From Desulfomonilaceae bacterium (lineage in GTDB: Bacteria > Desulfobacterota > Desulfomonilia > Desulfomonilales > Desulfomonilaceae), in assembly GCA_041662605.1 (NCBI GenBank), contig JBAZSD010000022.1, forward strand, positions 9,024 to 73,023: 64,000 bases of DNA. Direction: 5' to 3'. A program made the position numbers and the translations under genes. The notes below the pieces were generated by a model. The model worked only from the letters and a program-made list of their open reading frames with translations. It ran no database searches and was not told the origin of the DNA. This document shows positions 50,640-61,076 of this stretch, piece by piece (the stretch's first letter is position 1; every line of letters begins with the position of its first letter).

Positions 50640-53162
50640 TCAGACGCCATTACATTGCTTTGCGGTCGCCTGTTTCCAATCACCATCCAGAACTTTTCGG
50701 ACAGAGTTTAACAATTGTCCCTTATCATAAGGCTTTTCTACGAATCCACCGGCTCCCAGATCCAGGACTTCATGAACCAGGCCAGTCTGAGAAAAGCCGC
50801 TGGCTATAAGGACCTTCCCTTTTGGATCCAACCGCAAAAGTTCAGCCAGGCACAGTCTGCCGTCCATTTCAGGCATAATAAGGTCCAAAATCACCAGCGC
50901 AATTTCTTCGCCGCCATTTGCGTACATTTCCAGGGCTTCTTTCCCATTACTGACAGTAAAAACCGTGTAGCCGGCGTCTTTAAGAAGTCTTGCGCCTAAT
51001 TCCCTGACTGCGTCGTCATCGTCAACCAGGAGAATCTTCTCTGTCCCCACGGTCGCTGCCGCTTCAGTTTCTTTAGTCTCTACACATTTGTTGGTCTCGA
51101 CTGTGGGGAAGTAAATCTTGAAAGTGGTTCCGTGTCCCAATTCGCTGTAGCACCGTAAATGACCATTATGCTTCTTGATGATCCCATAAACCGTCGAAAG
51201 GCCCAGGCCGGTGCCTTTCCCAACTTCTTTAGTGCTAAAAAAGGGCTCATAAATGCGCTCAAGCGTTTGTTCGTCCATCCCCACGCCACTGTCCGCAACT
51301 GTAAGCAGCACGTGGGGTCCCGGTTTGACTCCGAGATGGATCCTGCAATACTCCTCTGTCAATTCTATGTTTGCTGTTTCAATCGTCAAAGTTCCACCAT
51401 CCGGCATGGCGTCTCGAGCATTGACAGCAAGATTCATCAGGACCTGGACCATTTGAGACGGGTCCGCCTGGATCGGATCAAGATTCTCACTAAGCTGCAG
51501 ATCAATATTGATAATCTTTGGAATTGTTCGAGACAGAAAACCCCGAACCTGAATTATCTCATGGTTCAAGTCACATGGACAAAGTTTCGGTTCGGACTTA
51601 CGGCTAAAAACAAGCAAACCCTGCGCTAGATCCGCTCCTTTCTTGCCCGCCTCATAAATCTTGTATATATCGGGATAGTCGGGATCCCCTTCATTTTTCA
51701 TCGCCAGAAGCATTTCGGAATATCCCAACACTACCTGTAGCAGGTTGTTAAAGTCGTGAGCTATGCCGCTTGCAAGCGTTCCAATCGCCTCCATCTTCTG
51801 GGCCTGAAGAAGTTGCCGCTTGATCTCTTCGCCCTCTTGCTCGGCCAGTTTGAGATCGGTTATATCCTGGACTACCGCAATATGATAGTCTGGTTTGGCG
51901 CCTACAGCCCACATGGGCGACACAGTTAGATGGGCCCACACAATTGAGCCGTTTTTGTGGAAGTAACGCTTCCGCACCGAAAATTCTCTGATTTTTCCCT
52001 GGATCAAAAGGTCCATATTGTCCAGGCTATCATCGAGGTCTTCCGGGGGAGTAAGGGCTTGGAACGTGAGGTTACTCATCTCATCTACCGTATAACCTAC
52101 CATGTCACAGTATCGATGGTTGATTCTTATGAAGCGACCGGTCCGTGAGTCAACCTGCGCAACTCCCACGGCCGCCTGTTCAAATATGGCTCGAAATCGT
52201 TCTTCACTCTCTCTCAGGTCGTTTTCGGCTCGATCCAGCTCGCTACCGATTTTTTGGGCGATGAGAAAGACGAATGTTGCGGTAATCACCACTGCCATGC
52301 TAGTCGACGCAGCCGACAGCAACGCTGGGTCAATGTCAATATATGACCTGGAGTAGCTTAAAAATACGTCGAACCCCATAACAAACAAAATACTGAGCGG
52401 GACAAAGGTTCGGAGTAAAATCGAGCGGGCAGAGTTTCCTATGAACATTTTGAGCGGTATTTTATCTGTACCGCTCCCAATAATTATCGCGACCGCCACG
52501 AATTCAAAAGCCAGGGCAGTAGACAACGCTACTGGAATAATGGTCCCTCCATAAAGTAAAGGGGCGCCGTAAAGATAGCCGAGTACAAACATAATGTTGG
52601 CTACCGCCAGGATCCAGCCTATTATAGAAGCCGCGCTTCGAGCCAAGTCCCTGTATGAACCCGAAGGCGTTAACAAACCTGAGGCCCCTGAGGCAAAAAC
52701 AAAACACACCGCAGTAATAGGAGACATCCTACCGGCAAGGACATGGCCGAAAGCGCCGAGGTTCGGCAGCAGCGTTCCCTCGATGTCAAAACTTGCGCCA
52801 ACACCAAAAAACTGAGCTATTTCAAGTAAACAGAAAGACCCTACAACAAGTAACGCAGTTGTCCCAAAAATCCTGTTAGATTTTCTTGAAGAACGCTGAA
52901 CGCTTGAGAGTATTGAACCGCCGAGCAGGATGAAAGACATGGCCGTGGATGGGGCCATTGGGATAAAGTCTGGACCGAAACTTGTCAAGTTACGCTGCCC
53001 GAGTAACCAACCAAGCATCCCCAGAAAGCCTATTCCCACTACGACTGAGCAGGATGCCATCACCAGCCTGAACTCGGTTTTTGTTCCTTCATTCATGGTA
53101 TGCCTGCCATCGGCGCCCAGTAGCGGAAGGCGATCAGTGAAAGACGGAAAACTCATCGACAC
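50640..53162 (-). CDS. hybrid histidine kinase 8: multi-TM sensor-PAS-HisKA-HATPase-REC
   Basis: An 840-aa membrane kinase. Residues about 25-300 hold seven or eight hydrophobic segments with short loops (FIPMAPSTAMSFILLGGS, GRMSPITAVCFVFASG, FVPLSILFVMGFDVFL), a membrane sensor of MASE-like type without a large periplasmic domain. One PAS domain (about 315-440; FEQAAVGVAQVDSRTGRF) leads to His469 in SGIAHDFNNLLQ. The ATPase has DSGVGMD and GTGLGLS. The receiver has Asp760 (LVILDLIMPEMDG). It lies 36 bp downstream of kinase 9 on the same strand, probably in one transcript. The signal is unknown. Confidence 0.9.
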   Translation of the reverse strand: MSMSFPSFTDRLPLLGADGRHTMNEGTKTEFRLVMASCSVVVGIGFLGMLGWLLGQRNLTSFGPDFIPMAPSTAMSFILLGGSILSSVQRSSRKSNRIFGTTALLVVGSFCLLEIAQFFGVGASFDIEGTLLPNLGAFGHVLAGRMSPITAVCFVFASGASGLLTPSGSYRDLARSAASIIGWILAVANIMFVLGYLYGAPLLYGGTIIPVALSTALAFEFVAVAIIIGSGTDKIPLKMFIGNSARSILLRTFVPLSILFVMGFDVFLSYSRSYIDIDPALLSAASTSMAVVITATFVFLIAQKIGSELDRAENDLRESEERFRAIFEQAAVGVAQVDSRTGRFIRINHRYCDMVGYTVDEMSNLTFQALTPPEDLDDSLDNMDLLIQGKIREFSVRKRYFHKNGSIVWAHLTVSPMWAVGAKPDYHIAVVQDITDLKLAEQEGEEIKRQLLQAQKMEAIGTLASGIAHDFNNLLQVVLGYSEMLLAMKNEGDPDYPDIYKIYEAGKKGADLAQGLLVFSRKSEPKLCPCDLNHEIIQVRGFLSRTIPKIINIDLQLSENLDPIQADPSQMVQVLMNLAVNARDAMPDGGTLTIETANIELTEEYCRIHLGVKPGPHVLLTVADSGVGMDEQTLERIYEPFFSTKEVGKGTGLGLSTVYGIIKKHNGHLRCYSELGHGTTFKIYFPTVETNKCVETKETEAAATVGTEKILLVDDDDAVRELGARLLKDAGYTVFTVSNGKEALEMYANGGEEIALVILDLIMPEMDGRLCLAELLRLDPKGKVLIASGFSQTGLVHEVLDLGAGGFVEKPYDKGQLLNSVRKVLDGDWKQATAKQCNGV

Positions 53163-53198
53163 TTCAAACTATTTTAAATCCCTATCTAGAGAATGTGG

Positions 53199-55235
53199 CT
53201 AATTACGGTTCAAAGCGGATTCGATAGCCCAAAGAAGTCGTGACACTTCATAAGGTTTATGGACAAACCCCTTAGCCAAACGCTTTATTTCTTCGTCGAG
53301 AAGACTGTCGGGAGAAAAGCCGCTGGAAATCATAGCGTTGACTGACGGGTTGATTTTAATCAGTTCTTGCAGGCATTCGTTACCCGACATAACCGGCATT
53401 AGCAGGTCCAAAATCACCAGTGATATCTCCTCTTGTCTGTTTCGATATATCTCAAGGGCCTCTTTGCCGTTGGTCGCGGTGATAACATTATATCCGGCGT
53501 TTGAGAGAAACCGCCGGGCCTGATCGACAATTGAAAGTTCATCATCAACGACTAGTATGGTCCCGATTTGCTCAGGCAGGGATTTCGGCCTGGTCTTTTT
53601 CCCTGACTTTCGAGGCGCCTCAACAGCAGGGAAATACAATTTGATCTCAGTCCCCTTACCAAGTTCGCTCTCACAGGTTATATAACCGCCGTGCTGTTCG
53701 ACAATGCCCTGTACCACTGAGAGACCCAACCCCGCGCCTCTTGTGGAGCTTTTTTCTTTTGAAGTGAAGAATGGTTCAAATATCCTTGCCAGAGTTTCGG
53801 CGTCCATTCCACGGCCAGTGTCAGACACGGACAGCGTCACATACGCTCCTGCTTTCATCCCATGAACGTTCCGGACAAATTCGCTATCCAGGACTTCCTT
53901 TCCAGTCTGAATTGTGAGCCGTCCACCATCCGGCATGGCCTCCGAGGCGTTTAGCGCAAGGTTAATGATGGCCTGGTCTATTTGTGTGGGATCCATATGG
54001 ATCGTAGTTGGTTCATCGGTGAGGTTGAACTTGATGTTAACGATCTTGGGAATCGTGCGGGACATTAAAGCCTTCAACTCTTTGATCTGACGATTGAGGT
54101 CCATAAGGACCGGACGAATCGGAGCTTCGCGGCCGAACATGAGCAATTTGTTAACCAGTTCGGCCCCGTCCTTGACTGTTCTCTCTATTGACATGAGGTC
54201 CAGGTAATCCTCGTGATCTTCGCCCTTTTCCATCATGATCAACTGGGTGTAACCAAGTATGATCTGGAGCATGTTGTTGAAGTCATGGGCCAGCCCCCCC
54301 ACAAATGTGCCGATGGCTTCCATCTTCTGCGATTGGGCAAGCTGGGTTTGGAGGTCTTCTTTTTCCTTCTCCGCTCTTTTTCGAGGAGAAATATCTTCTA
54401 TGGCGGAAATTACTCCCTTAGACAGATCCAGGGGATCAAGCGGACTTAAACGTACATGAGCGTCAAAAATTTCCCCATTTTTTCGTATCATTCTGGCATC
54501 CGTTTCGCCAACCAGCCCATTTTCCAAAAAAGGGAAGATAGCGTCTCTTACACGTTCAAATTCTTCTGTGGATGGGTACAAACTTGTTGTGCTTTGCCCC
54601 AGAAACTGTTTCTTGTCCTCAAAACCAAAAAGGTTCAACCATGCCTGGTTGGCCCACAACATAGTCCTGTTGAAGGCTGTGAAGCCTATTCCTACCGGTG
54701 AGGCCGCCAGGATACTGTTCATCATCTCTTCACTTTCCCAAAGAGCTTTCTCAGTCTTCTTGCGGGCGGTCATGTCCTGAACAATTCCGATCCCCCCGTT
54801 AACGGCGCCATCCTCGCTTGTGATAGGAATATAAATGACATCCAGCCATGCGGTTAGATTTCCTGTTACAGATGTATATTCGCCCACATACTTTCCTATG
54901 TTTCCCGAAAGAGCGGATCGGACCGCATTTTTGATATCCTCATTTCGCAGGGAAACCAGTATATTGAAGCCGACAACCTGATCTCTTGTGGCGCCACTGA
55001 CGTTCAGAAAAGCTTGATTACAGTCGGTCACAATCCCATCGGAATTAAAACGTATCATGCCCAGAGGAGATCTTTCGAAAATCACGCGATAATTCCGTTC
55101 AGATTGCCTCAGCGCCTCTTCTGTTCGTTTAAGTTCCGCAACATTTACATGGTCTGATTGCAATTGAGCAAATTTACGGCGCATTTCGTTCAATTCAATG
55201 ATAAGTTGTTCCTTAGTCTTGCCCTTGTCTTGCAT
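53199..55235 (-). CDS. hybrid histidine kinase 9: PAS-PAS-HisKA-HATPase-REC
   Basis: Annotated from the ATG at 55235 (678 aa), which has AAGGTGG just before it; a GTG three codons earlier is the alternative. It opens with the array leader MQDKGKTKEQLIIELNEMRR. Two PAS domains (about 55-165, 175-290; the second, AASPVGIGFTAFNR, is related to the third PAS of kinase 6) precede His317 in GGLAHDFNNMLQ. The ATPase has DTGRGMD and GAGLGLS. The receiver has Asp610 (LVILDLLMPVMSG). The protein is soluble. It is divergent from kup across about 210 bp. Confidence 0.9.
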   Translation of the reverse strand: MQDKGKTKEQLIIELNEMRRKFAQLQSDHVNVAELKRTEEALRQSERNYRVIFERSPLGMIRFNSDGIVTDCNQAFLNVSGATRDQVVGFNILVSLRNEDIKNAVRSALSGNIGKYVGEYTSVTGNLTAWLDVIYIPITSEDGAVNGGIGIVQDMTARKKTEKALWESEEMMNSILAASPVGIGFTAFNRTMLWANQAWLNLFGFEDKKQFLGQSTTSLYPSTEEFERVRDAIFPFLENGLVGETDARMIRKNGEIFDAHVRLSPLDPLDLSKGVISAIEDISPRKRAEKEKEDLQTQLAQSQKMEAIGTFVGGLAHDFNNMLQIILGYTQLIMMEKGEDHEDYLDLMSIERTVKDGAELVNKLLMFGREAPIRPVLMDLNRQIKELKALMSRTIPKIVNIKFNLTDEPTTIHMDPTQIDQAIINLALNASEAMPDGGRLTIQTGKEVLDSEFVRNVHGMKAGAYVTLSVSDTGRGMDAETLARIFEPFFTSKEKSSTRGAGLGLSVVQGIVEQHGGYITCESELGKGTEIKLYFPAVEAPRKSGKKTRPKSLPEQIGTILVVDDELSIVDQARRFLSNAGYNVITATNGKEALEIYRNRQEEISLVILDLLMPVMSGNECLQELIKINPSVNAMISSGFSPDSLLDEEIKRLAKGFVHKPYEVSRLLWAIESALNRN

Positions 55236-55447
55236 TAAGACCACCTTGAAATGTTGAAAGTATACATATAGTAATTACAAGGTAATAGTTCAGCGGGTTT
55301 TTATCAATACATCCGCATCAATTATATAAAAAAACAGGTTTTATAATGCGGGACTATCGCGGAGCAGCATTAACATTTATATAGAAACGATGACAAAACA
55401 GGGCAAGAGTCAGGGGATTATTGTTCGCGCTGGAGGAGACGATAAAA

Positions 55448-57355
55448 GTGACCCAAAAAAAGCCGCAAAATGATGACTCTCAGGCCACTACAAACAAGCG
55501 TCTGGCTGGCCTGTCATTGCTTGCGCTCGGCGTGGTCTTTGGCGATATCGCTACCAGTCCTATATATGCTATGCGGGAATGTTTCCACGGAGAATACGGA
55601 ATTCCCGTGAACCATGCCAATGTGATGGGGATTTTGTCTCTTATGTTTTGGGCGCTTGTAATGATTGTCTGCTTGAAATACTTGATATTCGTTTTTCGGG
55701 CGGACAACCACGGGGAAGGAGGTGTCCTTGCCTTAACAGCGTTGGTCCGCGGTCAAAATCAATCTTCCCAAAGCGGACCCCGGTTTAGCGTTGTCGTACT
55801 GGGCATCTTTGGGGCGTGCCTGCTGTATGGGGACGGCATGATCACTCCTGCTATTTCTGTTTTGAGCGCTGTAGAAGGTATTGGTATGGTTACCCCGCTA
55901 TTTGGCCCCTATGTTATCCCAATCACCATTGCGATTCTTCTTGGCTTGTTCCTGATCCAGAGTCACGGGACAGCCGGCGTAGGCAGACTTTTCGGGCCTG
56001 TGATTCTGGTTTGGCTCTGTTTCCTTGCTGTTTCTGGAGCGGTACAGGTGGCTGGCGCACCACAGGTACTATCCGCGATTTTCCCGTGGCATGCCGTCCA
56101 GTTTCTGATTTGCAACAAAGCGCACGGGTTTTTGGTCTTGGGAGCCGTCTTTTTGGTAGTCACGGGAACCGAAGCGCTCTACGCTGATATGGGGCATTTT
56201 GGCACACTCCCAATTCGCCTTACCTGGTTTGCCATCGTCTTCCCTGCGCTCGTGTTAAATTATTTCGGACAGGGAGCCATTCTCCTGGTTAGCCCGGAAG
56301 CCGCTCATCATCCGTTCTATGCCATGGCGCCTTCGTGGGCCATGGCCCCGACAGTGTTGTTGGCTACCCTGTCCACAATCATCGCCTCCCAGGCGGTCAT
56401 CAGCAGCGCCTTTTCCCTGACCCGTCAGGCCATCCAAATGGGATACCTGCCGCGTTTGAACATCCGGCATACCTCCGCTACTCAAATCGGCCAGGTATAT
56501 GTGGCCCCGATCAACTGGATGCTCATGGTTTGCACTGTCGGACTGGTAGCCGGTTTTCAGTCTTCCAGCAAGCTTGCCGCCGCATACGGGGTAGCTGTGA
56601 CGTCGACCATGCTCATTACCACGACGCTGTTTTATTTTGTGGCCCGCCGTCGATGGCGTTGGCCTCTGCTTTGGGCATTGTCGCTATCAGGGCTATTTTT
56701 GCTGGTGGACATCTCGTTTTTTGCGGCAAACATCGGCAAAATTTTTCATGGAGCCTGGTTCCCTATAGCCATAGGAGCGATATTCTTCACATTGATGATT
56801 ACCTGGTCCAACGGACGCCGGATCGTGGGCAGTAAGTTGCGTAAAATCATGCCGCCGGTTCATCAGTTCGTCGTCGACCTAGGTAGCCACCCTCCCAACA
56901 AAATCGATGCTGATGCGGTTTTCTTGACCGGAAGTCGAAACGTTACTCCCGTTGCGCTGGCAAAGAACATCAGGCATAACAATGTCGTACACAAAACAAC
57001 CGTTTTGCTGCATTTTCGTGTTGAGGACGTCCCCCGGGTTCCTAATTTCGAAAAGGTCCAGACTGAAAAATTGCCTGGAGGATTTTACCGCATTGTGGCC
57101 CGCTTTGGTTTTATGGAAGAACCTCGGATTGAAAATGTGCTGACATTGGCGCGAGGGCAGGGTTTGGACATAGATCCGGAAAAAACAAGTTTTTACATCG
57201 GGCGTGAAAACCTGGTTATGGCGGAAAAAAGTAGTATGGCGCGCTGGCGCTCTAACCTCTTCATTATCATGTCCCGCAACGCTACAGACGCCAGCTCGTT
57301 TTTCGGTCTTCCACCTGATCAAGTGGTGGAGATCGGCGTTCGGCTGGCGATCTGA
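55448..57355 (+). CDS. kup: Kup-type low-affinity potassium uptake transporter
   Basis: Proton-coupled potassium importer of the inner membrane. The GTG at 55448 is favoured because GGAGGAG lies eight bases before it; the open frame extends nine codons upstream to a TTG. The 635-aa protein begins LAGLSLLALGVVFGDIATSPIYA, the Kup signature, and has about twelve membrane segments to residue 430. DNHGEGGVLALTAL in the first cytoplasmic loop and the GTEALYADMGHFG motif are conserved. A C-terminal cytoplasmic part of about 180 residues completes a normal Kup. It stands alone, between kinase pairs on the other strand. Confidence 0.95.
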   Translation: MTQKKPQNDDSQATTNKRLAGLSLLALGVVFGDIATSPIYAMRECFHGEYGIPVNHANVMGILSLMFWALVMIVCLKYLIFVFRADNHGEGGVLALTALVRGQNQSSQSGPRFSVVVLGIFGACLLYGDGMITPAISVLSAVEGIGMVTPLFGPYVIPITIAILLGLFLIQSHGTAGVGRLFGPVILVWLCFLAVSGAVQVAGAPQVLSAIFPWHAVQFLICNKAHGFLVLGAVFLVVTGTEALYADMGHFGTLPIRLTWFAIVFPALVLNYFGQGAILLVSPEAAHHPFYAMAPSWAMAPTVLLATLSTIIASQAVISSAFSLTRQAIQMGYLPRLNIRHTSATQIGQVYVAPINWMLMVCTVGLVAGFQSSSKLAAAYGVAVTSTMLITTTLFYFVARRRWRWPLLWALSLSGLFLLVDISFFAANIGKIFHGAWFPIAIGAIFFTLMITWSNGRRIVGSKLRKIMPPVHQFVVDLGSHPPNKIDADAVFLTGSRNVTPVALAKNIRHNNVVHKTTVLLHFRVEDVPRVPNFEKVQTEKLPGGFYRIVARFGFMEEPRIENVLTLARGQGLDIDPEKTSFYIGRENLVMAEKSSMARWRSNLFIIMSRNATDASSFFGLPPDQVVEIGVRLAI

Positions 57356-57396
57356 GGATTTTTCCAAATCCCGCAGCGCCTGCCCCTCCAAAATTT

Positions 57397-60300
57397 TTAG
57401 CCATCCCCCGTATCAACTGGTCCATGAAGATCGTCGTCGAGTACACTGCGAATAGTCGTCAAGAGTTGTCTCATGTTGTACGGTTTCGGCACGTATCCCT
57501 TTGCTCCGCGGGCCATGGCGCCACTACCCGAGCCACTCTCAGAATAACCACTGGCTATAATTACCTTTGCTTTGGGATTGAGCCGAAGAACCTCTGCCAG
57601 GCACTTCGTGCCATCCATCTCAGGCATGATCAGGTCCAGGATGATCAGCGATATCCTCTCACCGTCCCTCTGGTATATCTCCAAGGCCTCTTTTCCATTA
57701 GAGGCGGCTATGACCTTGTAACCAAAATCAACAAGGAGTGTCGCGCCTAAATCTCTGACAACGTCATCGTCGTCCACCAACAAAATGGTTTCCGTCCCAC
57801 CCAGAATGGCTAACTCGTTTGGAGGGGTTTCAGCGATTTCTTCCGCCTTAATTGCAGGTAGGTAAATCTTGAATCTGGTCCCATGTCCAGGCTCGCTGAA
57901 ACACATTATGCGCCCGTCATGCTGTTTCACTATTCCATAGACTGTAGCAAGCCCTAAACCGGTGCCCTTCCCCTTTTCCTTCGTACTGAAGAACGGCTCA
58001 AATATGTGAGACAATGTTTTCTTGTCCATCCCCTGGCCGGTATCCGAAATTGTCAGCAAGACGTAATTCCCAGGCCTAGCGTCAACATGTGAACTGCAGT
58101 ATTCCTTGTCTAAGCGCACGTTTGCGGTTTCAATGGTCAATATCCCACCATTCGGCATTGCGTCCCTCGCGTTCACCCCGAGGTTCATCAAGACTTGGCC
58201 TACTTGAGATGGATCCGCTTTGATTGATTCCAGGTCCCCGCTGAGATGTAAATCGATTTTTATGGTCTTTGGGATTGTTCGAGAAAGTAGGCGTTGAACC
58301 TGGATAATTTCCTGGTTCAAATTGACCGGAACATACTTTGTTTCAACCTTTCGGCTGAAAGTCAGCAAGCTCTGAACCAGATCAGCCCCTCGCTTTCCCG
58401 CCTGATATATCTTCTGTAGACCATCGTAGTCAGGTTCCCCTTCCTTTTTACGTTGGAGCATGAACTCGGAATATCCTAATACTACCTGGAGCAGGTTGTT
58501 AAAATCGTGAGCAATACCTCCAGCTAGTGTGCCCAGGGATTCCATCTTCTGAGCCTGGAGAAGTTGCATCTGTAATTCCACATTCTCCGTCACATCGTGG
58601 GCAACATCTACAAAGTTTACGATCTCGCCCGAGGAATCATGAACAGGGGAAATCGCAACGTCCTCGTAGAATATCTGGCCATCCTTTCTCTGACTCAAAA
58701 GCCTTCCTTTCCAGGGTTTACCGGCCCGGATGGCCGCCAACGGTTCCTTGTAGTGGGAACTGTCGAGGCTGTCACTCTTCAGGAATCTGGTATCCCTACC
58801 AATAACTTCTTCCTTCCGATAACCTGATATGTGTTCAAATGCAGGATTGATGTACTGGATTTTCCCGTTCCGATCCGTGATCATAACGGACTCGATGGAT
58901 TGTTCAATGGCGGCCGCCATACGTCTTTGGGCCTCCTCTGATTTCCTTTGTCCTGAAATATCCCTGATCCAGACTTTGATGCCGAGCTGTCCATCGACTT
59001 GGACTGGTCGGGCGCTGATCTCCGCAAGAAAAGATAACCCGTCCTTTTTTTGTAGCATGACCTCGTATCGAGGAGTGACCTCTTCGCCGTTCATTCTAGC
59101 TATTGCCCGCCGGCGAGTAATTTCCCGGTAGTCAGGATGATAGACTAGCCAGTGGTCCATGCCTTCCAATTCTCCAGGAAAATAACCCAGCATCTCGTAG
59201 AGGCGTGAATTCGCAAATATGATTTTGGGACCCTTTTGGATAAATATCCCGTCAAAACTGTCCTCCACAAGAGAACGATACCGCTCTTCACTCTGTCGAA
59301 GTTCCACTTCAGCACGCTTACGATCCGTTATGTCTTCACACGTCATTAGATCTTCGCCGGAAACCAGCTTCATAGGTCGAAAATGGATGGTCTTTTCAAT
59401 GCCGTCCTTGGTGATAACTGAGAAAACTCTGGGTCTGGTTTCTCCTTGGGCGACATCCTTGAAATCCTGAATCCATACCGAAATCGCCTCGTGCCTATAT
59501 CCAGGATCTGGAAAAACTTTTCTGAACCACTCTCTACCATTGGGCACGTCGCTCAATTCATAACCAAACATCTCCTTGAACTTGGGATTTGCATAGGAAA
59601 ATGATCCGTCAGGCTGGATGATTACCATGCCTAAAGGCACATTTTCAGCCAGTTTTTGAAAACGTTGTTTCTCCATGTTCAGGATGTCCATAAACATTTT
59701 GCGTTCGGTCACATCACTAAAGCTCCACACTCTCCCCACAACGCTCTCCGCTATCTTTTGCGGATGAGAGTATCTCTCGAAGGTTTTGCCGTCCTTGAAT
59801 TCGATCAGGTCGAAGCTTTCTTCTTCCGGCCGTCCATACAAATATTTTACCTTCTCAAGAAAGGCCTGAGGATCTGATAGCTGATCCAGGACAATGGCTA
59901 TAGCCCTGTCATCATCCCTGGACTCCATAATGTCTTTAGGAATTCGCCACATCGTCAGAAATCGCTGATTAAAGGCAGTGATCTTTCCTTTGCGGTCCAC
60001 CACCAGAATTCCATCGGCTGTCGACTCAAGCGTTGAATAGAGGAGCGAAACAGAACTCTCAAGCCGTTGTTCGGCGTGCTTTCGGCTGCGGATATCCTTT
60101 TGCGCCATCACATAGAGGAAAATAACTGCTCCCACAACCAGCAAACATAGTAAAAGAGCTACATAGCCGGTTTTCCCCACCAAAGGATCAAAAATCTTTC
60201 CATAGATTGCACCAAGGCTATACAGATAAACAATCCTCCATCCGGGGAGGTTTCCAAGACCGATCTCCTCGATTAGGTAAGCTTCTCCGGAACTGTCCAC

Positions 60301-61062
60301 AACCTGGTTGTCGGTCTTTTCCTCCAGACCGGACCAATTCCATGGTCCTTTTCCAAATTGCTGTGTTTCCGCTATTTTGAGCGCTTCCTCGGGCGAAGCT
60401 TTCCACAAAAGCTTCAAAGTCAAGTTTTCACCGCTGGAAGCGAAAATGATCCCACTGCTGTGTACCAGCAAGGCAACTCCCATTCTCTTGCGTGAGAGAA
60501 CCCTGTCCAGGTCTCGGGTCGATGCCTTGATTACCGCCACGCCTATGGGAAGGCCGCCCTCTGGGAGATAAACAGGATGGCTGAAATAAATTCCTCTCAT
60601 CCCTGATGTCACCCCGACACCCAAGTATGTGCCTGGTTTACCTTTTATCGCATCAACAAAGTATGGACGAAACGCATAATTGCGCCCAACAAAACTGTCC
60701 TTAGCATTACGGTTGCTGGATGCAATGGTTTTCCCCGAGCCATCCATCAGATAACAAACGTCGTAGGAAAGACCCCCTGCGAAATGGTCCAGTACTCGGT
60801 CGGCTTGAACGATGGACACATGATCCTGGTTCAGTATGGCTTCCTGAAGCTGTTCAAACCGGGACATAACCCGAATCTGGTTTTGATTCTCGGAGATTAG
60901 TCCATCAATTTCGTCCCTCAAATGACTGCTTGTTCGGATAAGTTCCGTTTCAGTTTCTATGAGAGCGGCTTTTTGAGCGGCATGATAGTAGAGATACCCG
61001 CCTGTGGCCGTGGACATCAGCGAAATCAGGGCCAATATCAGGACAATTGTTCGTACGTTCAT
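57397..61062 (-). CDS. hybrid histidine kinase 10: dCache-four PAS-HisKA-HATPase-REC
   Basis: The largest kinase, 1221 aa. A membrane anchor (5-27) and a second one (about 300-320) frame a periplasmic double-Cache domain. It has the ASSNRNAKDSFVGRNYAFRPYF pattern, in two parts, known from DctB-type sensors of C4-dicarboxylates, so a small organic acid is a reasonable ligand. Four PAS domains follow (about 335-455, 460-580, 585-705, 710-830). His852 is in GGIAHDFNNLLQ. The ATPase has DTGQGMD and GTGLGLA. The receiver has Asp1143 (LIILDLIMPEMDG). The transmitter and receiver are almost the same as in kinase 5. Its stop lies 41 bp from the convergent kup stop, and it begins 14 bp after kinase 11. 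Confidence 0.92.
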   Translation of the reverse strand: MNVRTIVLILALISLMSTATGGYLYYHAAQKAALIETETELIRTSSHLRDEIDGLISENQNQIRVMSRFEQLQEAILNQDHVSIVQADRVLDHFAGGLSYDVCYLMDGSGKTIASSNRNAKDSFVGRNYAFRPYFVDAIKGKPGTYLGVGVTSGMRGIYFSHPVYLPEGGLPIGVAVIKASTRDLDRVLSRKRMGVALLVHSSGIIFASSGENLTLKLLWKASPEEALKIAETQQFGKGPWNWSGLEEKTDNQVVDSSGEAYLIEEIGLGNLPGWRIVYLYSLGAIYGKIFDPLVGKTGYVALLLCLLVVGAVIFLYVMAQKDIRSRKHAEQRLESSVSLLYSTLESTADGILVVDRKGKITAFNQRFLTMWRIPKDIMESRDDDRAIAIVLDQLSDPQAFLEKVKYLYGRPEEESFDLIEFKDGKTFERYSHPQKIAESVVGRVWSFSDVTERKMFMDILNMEKQRFQKLAENVPLGMVIIQPDGSFSYANPKFKEMFGYELSDVPNGREWFRKVFPDPGYRHEAISVWIQDFKDVAQGETRPRVFSVITKDGIEKTIHFRPMKLVSGEDLMTCEDITDRKRAEVELRQSEERYRSLVEDSFDGIFIQKGPKIIFANSRLYEMLGYFPGELEGMDHWLVYHPDYREITRRRAIARMNGEEVTPRYEVMLQKKDGLSFLAEISARPVQVDGQLGIKVWIRDISGQRKSEEAQRRMAAAIEQSIESVMITDRNGKIQYINPAFEHISGYRKEEVIGRDTRFLKSDSLDSSHYKEPLAAIRAGKPWKGRLLSQRKDGQIFYEDVAISPVHDSSGEIVNFVDVAHDVTENVELQMQLLQAQKMESLGTLAGGIAHDFNNLLQVVLGYSEFMLQRKKEGEPDYDGLQKIYQAGKRGADLVQSLLTFSRKVETKYVPVNLNQEIIQVQRLLSRTIPKTIKIDLHLSGDLESIKADPSQVGQVLMNLGVNARDAMPNGGILTIETANVRLDKEYCSSHVDARPGNYVLLTISDTGQGMDKKTLSHIFEPFFSTKEKGKGTGLGLATVYGIVKQHDGRIMCFSEPGHGTRFKIYLPAIKAEEIAETPPNELAILGGTETILLVDDDDVVRDLGATLLVDFGYKVIAASNGKEALEIYQRDGERISLIILDLIMPEMDGTKCLAEVLRLNPKAKVIIASGYSESGSGSGAMARGAKGYVPKPYNMRQLLTTIRSVLDDDLHGPVDTGDG

Positions 61063-61076
61063 GTGGAATATCCGTT

